Source: an uncultured Alphaproteobacteria bacterium (GTDB lineage: Bacteria > Pseudomonadota > Alphaproteobacteria > UBA9655). Taken from it: DNA of 26,241 bases. Both the position numbers and the translations under genes were made by a program. The stretch lies in assembly GCA_937967795.1 (NCBI GenBank), contig CALBSK010000059.1, positions 1 through 26,241 on the forward strand, given 5' to 3'. Numbering within the stretch: the first letter of the stretch is position 1; each line of letters begins with the position of its first letter. The notes below the pieces were generated by a model. It ran no database searches, was not told where the DNA came from, and saw nothing but the letters and a program-made list of their open reading frames with translations. Of this stretch, positions 20,190 to 26,241 are shown piece after piece.

Positions 20190-23012
20190 CTAAGGCAGCA
20201 GGATCGGAGTATCTAAAGAGTTCATGTCTTCTAAGACACTTGCCGCTCCCCTCCCTGCGCTTTTTGCTAAATTCTTCACGGCTGTAACACCCAAGGTTTT
20301 CTCCTTTGATGCTTTCTCGGCTTCTTTAAGGACCTTTTCTTGTTGCTTAATCGTTTCAAGTCCCGTCTTTATTTTATCTTCTCTCTCCTTTAACTGAGCC
20401 AAAGTGTTTTGCTTGACGGGGCTGCTTGAAGGCGGTTTATCTTCAAATGAAATTCCTTTTTCTTGTGCGCGATGCTGAACTCCTTGAGTATTGGTGAGAT
20501 GTTGAGCTTGAGCGCCAGAACGGCTTCTTTGCTGCTGAGCCTGAGTTTCATATTGAGCTTTGAGAGTGCTTTGATGGCCTGCAACGTTAATACTTTGAAT
20601 GGCATATTGAGGATTCTGGGCTTGAAAACTTTTGAGGTAAGCCTCTCGTTCTTCTCCCCCGTTTTCAAGAATACGGCGGGCCTCTTTGTATCCGATTTGT
20701 CCTCCTGATGTGCCATTGGGACCAGGGTTTGAGGGCTGATGGGCAATGAAGCTAAGAATATCTTGGGTGAGATCTTTATTGACAGTGAAGCTCTTTCCTT
20801 GGCTTGAGCTTATCTCCTTTGAAATTGTATCCAATTGATTTTGAGCTATTGATGCTTCTTCCCTTAAGCTTTTGGTATGATTGAGACTGGCAAAGGCAGC
20901 TGCTCCTAATTCATCTCCTTTCGTATTGTTGTTTCCCGCTGTAAAAGATTGAGCTGAGGACATGATTTTCTCAACACTATCTGAATAGCCTTTTTGTGTT
21001 GCAATTGCATCTGCGGCTTCAATGGCATCAAGGCGTGCTGCTGTGCTTGAGAAACTTCCCTTTGCTTCTATTCCCCCAAAAAGTCTATGCAAGCCAAGAC
21101 TCGCACCAAGCATCGCTTCAACCGCTTGAGTTTCATTTAAATTCTTGCTTTGACGAATATCATTTATTTGGTTCTTGAAGTTTTGCAGACTCTCCGCTTC
21201 TGAAGCGCTGACCGTATTATTAAAGTCTTCTCCAGAAAATTCATCTTTCGCCAATCGGGAAAGAAGGTTTGTAGATTTTTGAATGAAGGCTTCCGCTGCG
21301 TCAGTCGCTGCTGCACTTTTTGTTCGCGCAACGTTCTCGGCATTGGAAAAGTTTTGCTGTTCTGCAAAGTTTGTATTTTCTGTGCCCATGATTTGAACAC
21401 TGAGATGAGACATGGCCTGATCGTTAAAGGCCTGATTCCCATCAGCAAAGGTGGATTGTTCAAAGCCTGAGGGAGAGAGAGCTCTAAATTGAGAAGCGCT
21501 ATAGGAAGGAGTCGTATTGTGTTGAAAAGCGGTTGTAGTTTGATAAGCTTGAGTGCCCATACTTACATTGCCCAAGCTGATATTTCCCGAGACGGCTTCA
21601 GATGCAGCGCCACTGGCGGCCTGTTGCATAGCCGATCCTAAATGCTGAGCGAGACCCACAAAAGCGCCAGCACCTTGCTTGAGAATGCTGTAAGAAATAA
21701 AAGGAATACTGACGGAAAGCCAGGCAGCAAGCGTGCACATATCCGCATTGGCATTAACGATAGCTGAAGAATTAAGAAGAGTAAGTCCCCACTCTTGCTG
21801 CGTATCTTGGTCCGTAAATACTTTAGCTAAGGCTCGTGTTTCAGCTTTCCCATAGAGGGTCATAATTAAGTTCAAAACTGCATAAAGGGGCGCCCAAAGC
21901 TGGGTCCAGACGAGAATGCCTGCATAAGTCAGGAGAATACGATACCCATTCGGCAAAAGCGCTAACACCACAATAAAAATGAATAGGGCATAACTTAAGG
22001 CTTCGATGACATTCTTAAATAACGGCAACGTTCGTGCAGCAATTTCTCCGGCAACGGCATAAGCTGACCTTTGCTGCAATAGCGCTTTTGTTGCGGCGTA
22101 ATTAGAGGTTGAGCCTAACTCTGAAAGTTTATTGTTTGCGGCTTCCTCAAGAGCATTGACCATCATTTCTTGTTTGAGAAGGGCTGTTGCATCATTGGCC
22201 GTCTTTTTGGCGACTTCTAAAAGGTGCGCACTTTGGAGAAGCTTTGAGCTAAAAGCGCTTTGGGTTAAAGTCCTATCATTCACTCGAGAACCATGAATGC
22301 TCACGGCTTCTTTAATGGCCTGCGACCATTGAGCACTTAATTTTTGAGCTCCAACTTTACAGGTAAGGATACTTCCAGGGTTCGTTCCCTCTTTGTAAAG
22401 AAATCCCAGAACGGACGACGCTTTACCGCTCACAAAAGTCCAAATATCAGGCGTATTCTGAAGATCTGTAAGTGTGTATTTGTGGCCAATCATGGCATCA
22501 TAAACCACACATTGGTTCACAAAGCGCTCCATATTGCCTTTAAATACCGGATCCACAATGCGAAACTGTCCCACCTGACGCATGAGGGCTGACGCAAAAA
22601 CTGTTCCTGTTTGATGATAGGGCATATAATCTGGGAGAGAGAATCGAGATTCAAACTGTTCCGTAACAGCTTTCCCAACCTGACTGACAAGGCTTGCAAA
22701 AGCACCTAAGGCAAGAGGGACATGATCGACTTTGCTTTTAGTATTCGCAAGAGGGTCATGAATAAAGATGGTTGTTTTGGGTAAGAAGATCAGGTTGGTT
22801 GCCACAACGACCCACAAAAACCACTTAAGTCCTTCCATCAATTGATTTTGAAACAGCATGAGGATAACCACATAGACGGAGCCGACCATAAGCCCTACAC
22901 GTATTAAGGGAATGACCATTCCTGTGTTATCTTCCTTAAACAAAGCAGCAATACCATTAAAAACAAGAGAAAAGAGCTCGCCGCCTCCGTAGGTAGTTAT
23001 GACATAACTCAT
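20190..23012 (-). CDS. traG: Mating-pair stabilisation protein TraG (F type)
   Basis: The 940-residue membrane protein is close to F TraG in length. The N-terminal half has several transmembrane segments (for example PLIRVGLMVGSVYVVILMLF, LKWFLWVVVATNLIFLP and ALFIFIVVLALLPNG) and the TraG-N region. The C-terminal half (about 480-900) is a Gln/Ser/Ala-rich helical periplasmic or exported part. F TraG is needed for pilus assembly and mating-pair stabilisation, and in some systems for entry exclusion. The frame is open further upstream, but the ATG at 23012 is chosen: it lies one base after the traH TGA, has AGGGGGG nearby, and gives the start MSYVITTYGGGELF expected for the family. Confidence 0.9.
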   Translation of the reverse strand: MSYVITTYGGGELFSLVFNGIAALFKEDNTGMVIPLIRVGLMVGSVYVVILMLFQNQLMEGLKWFLWVVVATNLIFLPKTTIFIHDPLANTKSKVDHVPLALGAFASLVSQVGKAVTEQFESRFSLPDYMPYHQTGTVFASALMRQVGQFRIVDPVFKGNMERFVNQCVVYDAMIGHKYTLTDLQNTPDIWTFVSGKASSVLGFLYKEGTNPGSILTCKVGAQKLSAQWSQAIKEAVSIHGSRVNDRTLTQSAFSSKLLQSAHLLEVAKKTANDATALLKQEMMVNALEEAANNKLSELGSTSNYAATKALLQQRSAYAVAGEIAARTLPLFKNVIEALSYALFIFIVVLALLPNGYRILLTYAGILVWTQLWAPLYAVLNLIMTLYGKAETRALAKVFTDQDTQQEWGLTLLNSSAIVNANADMCTLAAWLSVSIPFISYSILKQGAGAFVGLAQHLGSAMQQAASGAASEAVSGNISLGNVSMGTQAYQTTTAFQHNTTPSYSASQFRALSPSGFEQSTFADGNQAFNDQAMSHLSVQIMGTENTNFAEQQNFSNAENVARTKSAAATDAAEAFIQKSTNLLSRLAKDEFSGEDFNNTVSASEAESLQNFKNQINDIRQSKNLNETQAVEAMLGASLGLHRLFGGIEAKGSFSSTAARLDAIEAADAIATQKGYSDSVEKIMSSAQSFTAGNNNTKGDELGAAAFASLNHTKSLREEASIAQNQLDTISKEISSSQGKSFTVNKDLTQDILSFIAHQPSNPGPNGTSGGQIGYKEARRILENGGEEREAYLKSFQAQNPQYAIQSINVAGHQSTLKAQYETQAQQQRSRSGAQAQHLTNTQGVQHRAQEKGISFEDKPPSSSPVKQNTLAQLKEREDKIKTGLETIKQQEKVLKEAEKASKEKTLGVTAVKNLAKSAGRGAASVLEDMNSLDTPILLP

Positions 23013-23013
23013 C

Positions 23014-24399
23014 TCATTGCCCCCCTGCTTTTGTGCCCTGTTGAGAGGAAACAAACATATGCTGCAATTTGGATTCGATCTGTTGGGTTCGCTCAATGAG
23101 GTCTAAGGTGATTGCCATTTGTTCAAAGAGAGCCGTGCGTTTGGCATAAAGCAACTTGCGAGAACTCGCGATGCCGGATCTTAACTCCTCAATCATCCCA
23201 TCGTTAATTTGAACCTTTTTCAACTGAGTGACACTGTTCCAGACAAGAGACATCACTTCGTCGAGATACTGGAGAAGAATATCGTGAGCAATAGCTTCAC
23301 TAAAATCCGTCACACTCATGGGGCTCCCTCCTTCCTTAAAAGCCAATTCCACAGCCATGATTTTAAGGACAGGGATTTGAGTAGAATTCACAAAGCCTTC
23401 TTCGTGTTCTAAAAGAGGCCGATTGTCTTCCCTTACTTTTTTGGAAATATCAACGAGAAGCTTTTGAACTTTCCCATAAAGGGCTTTAGCTTCAGGAATG
23501 CTTATTTTTTGAGGGGAGGGAAAAAGGCATTTGTCTTCTGAAACATTATCGCATTTATAAATTTCGATCTGAGTATTTCCTCTAATCATCCCCGAAATAA
23601 GCTCGGGATCTGTGCTTTTAGAAGCCAAAACGACTGCTTCTGTATGATCACCTACATGCCTCGAAACGATTGTCCCCGAAAGGGTCATAAAGAACTCGGC
23701 AAGCTGGGGGTCTGATCTTAAAAAGCCATTTTTTTGAATGGCTTTCCAAGCGATATTGAATTCATCCCCTAAGATGTCTTTAAAGCCTTCTTTTTCTCCT
23801 TTTCGATTATTAACTTCGTCTCTTTTTAATTCAGCACCACACTTTTGACGAGCTTGAGCCCAATCGCTGGCCACACCTAAATCTTTACTCATGGCATTAC
23901 ACAATAGTTGAGATGAGGCATCGGATTGTGGCCACGCTCCTCCCACTAGCGTTGCAGCGGCCTCACAGGAATTGATGCTTTGATTGGTCATCTTCTGAAC
24001 TTTAGCTGCGAGATCGTCCAGTACGCTCTTAATCTGAGGCGTAACCGTTGCAAGGGCTAAGTTAAAGGCATAACCTTGAGCATTGCTTCCAATGTTTCGA
24101 AGGAGCTGAGTGAATTGTTGCGTATTGATATAGCTGAATCCTCCCAAAAAAAGGTCAATTCCGCCACAACCTGCGCGGTAATGAGGCATTTGCAAGGAAA
24201 AGAGATCCGCATTATTGACTTTAGAGCGGGCAAATACACTGCCGCCCGTATAAAATCCCCCCGTTTGATCTTGATAGCCGCCGCTCGTCGTTACGTTATG
24301 ACCCATTCCCAAGGTTTGAAAGGCCTGTTCAAGATTTTCTTGCATGCCAGCTTTAAGAGATGAACTTAAGAAAATAAGACAAAATAAAATCCTTTTCAT
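23014..24399 (-). CDS. traH: Conjugative pilus assembly protein TraH
   Basis: The 461-residue protein matches F TraH in length and layout: a signal peptide (MKRILFCLIFLSSSLKA), then GGYQDQTGGFYTGGSVFARS and FSLQMPHYRAGCGGIDLFLG, followed by GGFSYINTQQFTQLLRNIGS. These are strongly conserved TraH blocks. Two further Cys in the SCEAAA and LLCNA regions probably form disulfides with the help of TraF. A C-terminal coiled coil (about 400-450) is also typical. It acts in the periplasm or outer membrane in pilus extension with TraF. It overlaps traF by 4 bp and ends one base before traG, so the three are translationally coupled. Confidence 0.92.
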   Translation of the reverse strand: MKRILFCLIFLSSSLKAGMQENLEQAFQTLGMGHNVTTSGGYQDQTGGFYTGGSVFARSKVNNADLFSLQMPHYRAGCGGIDLFLGGFSYINTQQFTQLLRNIGSNAQGYAFNLALATVTPQIKSVLDDLAAKVQKMTNQSINSCEAAATLVGGAWPQSDASSQLLCNAMSKDLGVASDWAQARQKCGAELKRDEVNNRKGEKEGFKDILGDEFNIAWKAIQKNGFLRSDPQLAEFFMTLSGTIVSRHVGDHTEAVVLASKSTDPELISGMIRGNTQIEIYKCDNVSEDKCLFPSPQKISIPEAKALYGKVQKLLVDISKKVREDNRPLLEHEEGFVNSTQIPVLKIMAVELAFKEGGSPMSVTDFSEAIAHDILLQYLDEVMSLVWNSVTQLKKVQINDGMIEELRSGIASSRKLLYAKRTALFEQMAITLDLIERTQQIESKLQHMFVSSQQGTKAGGQ

Positions 24400-25163
24400 G
24401 GGTTCTCTCCTTGAGGAATTTGTGCTAACAGGCTCACCCGCTCTTCAATTTCGCTTTCAGAGACCAATCCATAGGCCAAAGGAATGATGTGTCCTGATTG
24501 CGGATGAAGGGCAATCAAGGCTGGTACATGCTGAATTTGTAATCGCCCAGCAATCCCATTATCCCGTTTGGCATGGGGAAATTCAGGCAATGCTCCCCCA
24601 TCAAGAGAGATGGGCAACACGAACCAGCCATGCTTTTCAGCAAAATGCTTCACAATGGGTGCAAAATGATGGCAGTAAGGACAATTCTGCCGGAAGAAAA
24701 AGAACAAACCATAGTCTTGGGCTAAGACCTTTATACGTTTTGAAAGGTCTTTGTTTTTTTCAGCGTAATAAATATGGCGGGCATTTTGATCGACGGGATG
24801 AACCAGAGTTTCATCAAGAGAGGGCGTGGTTAGAACCACCCGTTTCCACGCTTCAGAAAACAGCTGACTTTGGTCCATGAGTGCTTTTTGAGCCAAGATA
24901 TAAGCGACGATATTCTCACGGTTAGGTTCAACAATCGCTGTATGCAGCTTCGTTTCTAAATTCTTTCGCTGTTTTTCAATGTGTTGTGTTGGTGTTTGAG
25001 CCGCTTCTTTCTCGTCACCAATGACGGACGACCGATTCCTGTCTTGGTACCAATGCCATCCCTCAGCTCTTTTTTCAAAAAATGAGGACTCGTGAGATTC
25101 CCCGCTTAAAGGTGAAAGACTAAATAGAATAAGAAGGCACGACGGGAGAACTGGCGGTTTCAT
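24396..25163 (-). CDS. traF: Conjugative pilus assembly protein TraF, thioredoxin-like with CPYC
   Basis: The 255-residue periplasmic protein has a short signal peptide (about 1-20), a helical middle, and a thioredoxin-like domain (about 145-255). The domain carries FFFFRQNCPYCHHFAPIV with C161 and C164, and the cis-Pro loop HVPAL (P214). F-plasmid TraF is recalled as having the fold but lacking the CXXC pair; here the active site is intact, so the protein may act as the disulfide catalyst for Cys-rich TraN and for TraH. Its start shares a base with the traN stop (TAATG), and its end overlaps traH by 4 bp. Confidence 0.9.
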   Translation of the reverse strand: MKPPVLPSCLLILFSLSPLSGESHESSFFEKRAEGWHWYQDRNRSSVIGDEKEAAQTPTQHIEKQRKNLETKLHTAIVEPNRENIVAYILAQKALMDQSQLFSEAWKRVVLTTPSLDETLVHPVDQNARHIYYAEKNKDLSKRIKVLAQDYGLFFFFRQNCPYCHHFAPIVKHFAEKHGWFVLPISLDGGALPEFPHAKRDNGIAGRLQIQHVPALIALHPQSGHIIPLAYGLVSESEIEERVSLLAQIPQGENP

Positions 25164-26241
25164 TAGCCTTCGTTCCTTTGCTTCGGTTGTTTCGTTGCTT
25201 TGGGAATGAGGCCTTGCTTGATGGTTTCGAGCCTTTCATTAACTTTTTGGCCTATGTTTTGAGTTTTACCCGGTGCATAGTTTTTCATGAAGTCTTCAAA
25301 AACTTCCCTGAGGTCCAATTTGGAGAAATCGATGCGCTGAATTTCTTCAACAGTGAAGCCTCGACAAAGAGGTTCTTTCCCACTTCCCCATCCCAAGCCT
25401 ATTTGCGGACGACCTTGTTCATGAAAAGCCTTGAGGAGCTTGTTGGTAAAGCAACAATAACTGGCTTTCTTCTTAACGCATTGTCCTAAGACTTTCTTGG
25501 CACAATAAGTTCCAACATAATGGCAAAGACCTTTTTTTCTTTTTTGACTCAGAGCTTTTTCTCGTGCGCTACAGGATGAGAGACCTAAATCATTCCCCCA
25601 TCCCTTTCCGGATCCGCAGCAGTCTTTAAATCCTATGGGTTGTTTCGAACAGCGATTTTCTTCTCCTTTAAAGAGAACTCCGTTTTGAAATTGTCCTTGC
25701 AGCTCTTTTAAAATACTAAGCTGAGCCAAGGTGGACATCATTTCATCATTATTTTCCCAGCTTTGATCACGACAGTTTCCATCAAGGCAGAAAGGCGTGT
25801 TTCCTCCTTGAATGTGATAAGATGTGCGTGCTCCTCCCTTGCATTGATAAGTTTGAGAATAAATTACACAAGTTCTGCCAACCGTTTGCTTGCAAGCCGA
25901 ATTGATTTGGACACAACCTCGCGCTCTTAAAGGACCACAATCATTTTTGGAGGGATAGGAGCAGGAATAGGTAAAGGTTTCTTGCCAGCAATCTCTCGTA
26001 ATAGGTACCCTATTGATAATGCGGGTTTGGCGCCCTTGAGAACAAACCTTTGAATGATAAGTGCAGAGACCACGGTCCGCTTTTTCCTCAAGTCGATCAC
26101 ATGTTGATCCCCACTCATCGGGAAGAATTTGGTAAACATTCTCTTCATAGGTAATTTTAATGGTGGGATAGAATACATACTCTGATACATTAGAACTTTC
26201 ACTCGTAGGCTCTTTAACGTCCACTCTTCCGGACCATAAAA
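25163..26241 (-). CDS. traN: Mating-pair stabilisation protein TraN, 5' end outside the window
   Basis: About 358 C-terminal residues are visible, and the frame stays open to the window edge, so the GTG at 26224 is probably internal. The product is very Cys-rich (more than 25 Cys) with repeated CxxxxxC clusters such as DCGPLRARGCVQINSACKQT and the block CSKQPIGFKDCCGSGKGWG. The latter, with the later KKASYCCF and RPQIGLGWGSG, is characteristic of TraN. TraN is an outer-membrane adhesin that contacts the recipient surface and stabilises mating pairs; its tip decides host specificity. The variable, recipient-binding part is likely outside the window. Confidence 0.9.
   Translation of the reverse strand, partial: LWSGRVDVKEPTSESSNVSEYVFYPTIKITYEENVYQILPDEWGSTCDRLEEKADRGLCTYHSKVCSQGRQTRIINRVPITRDCWQETFTYSCSYPSKNDCGPLRARGCVQINSACKQTVGRTCVIYSQTYQCKGGARTSYHIQGGNTPFCLDGNCRDQSWENNDEMMSTLAQLSILKELQGQFQNGVLFKGEENRCSKQPIGFKDCCGSGKGWGNDLGLSSCSAREKALSQKRKKGLCHYVGTYCAKKVLGQCVKKKASYCCFTNKLLKAFHEQGRPQIGLGWGSGKEPLCRGFTVEEIQRIDFSKLDLREVFEDFMKNYAPGKTQNIGQKVNERLETIKQGLIPKATKQPKQRNEG

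Noticed and set aside
26222..26224. GTG as the start of traN
   Set aside because: The frame continues open without a stop to the window edge and no signal peptide follows the GTG, so the real start is outside the window.
1..26241. CRISPR arrays, tRNA or rRNA genes, integrase and attachment sites
   Set aside because: I looked for regularly spaced direct repeats, tRNA-like cloverleaf ends and recombinase motifs and saw none; a dedicated search could still find a short tRNA or an attachment site.

Overview
The window looks like part of an integrative conjugative element or plasmid from an intracellular alphaproteobacterium of the Rickettsiales/Holosporales type (for example an amoeba or protist endosymbiont). 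Three things suggest this. It pairs an F-type type IV secretion operon with Ti-type DNA-processing genes, the combination known from Rickettsiales amplified genetic elements. It carries a eukaryote-like F-box protein with a signal peptide. Its accessory genes are AT-rich. The taxonomic assignment is inference; no rRNA, tRNA or integrase gene was seen.

Layout: (1) 171-1631, minus strand: a small DNA-processing group with a TraC-like protein, a Ti-type TraD, a possible 45-residue membrane peptide and a ProQ/FinO-domain RNA-binding protein. (2) 1813-2772, plus: a secreted F-box protein with an NLS-like basic stretch. (3) 2773-3333: a non-coding block with a convincing MOBQ/RSF1010-like oriT (nic-like core plus a perfect 11-bp inverted repeat at 3152-3191), followed at once by a predicted traA promoter and leader hairpins. 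(4) 3334-8619, plus: a 1761-residue relaxase-helicase-primase/TOPRIM fusion, TraA. (5) 8938-15510: AT-rich cargo, comprising a secreted protein of unknown function, an MFS transporter + GNAT + LuxR operon, and three more LuxR-like paralogues, the last without its DNA-binding domain. (6) 15511-15770: an IS6-like transposase fragment and a 75-bp palindromic element. (7) 15756-17391, minus: an AbiEi/AbiEii toxin-antitoxin pair. (8) 17618-26241, minus: an unknown membrane protein, then the end of an F-type mating-pair operon, transcribed traN-traF-traH-traG-traD, with traN running off the window.

How it fits together: TraA with TraC/TraD_Ti would nick and unwind DNA at the 3152-3191 oriT. The F-type coupling protein TraD would deliver it to a channel and mating apparatus that includes TraG, TraH, TraF and TraN. 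The FinO-like protein could regulate transfer RNA, and AbiE could stabilise the element. The cargo block seems to have its own regulation: a 13-bp motif, GTA(A/G)TTT(T/C)TACGG, with a dyad core, occurs three times, each time in an intergenic region of the cargo block (8804, 12865, 13990). It is a candidate operator for the clustered LuxR paralogues. The oriT and this operator motif are the two most interesting non-coding signals in the window.
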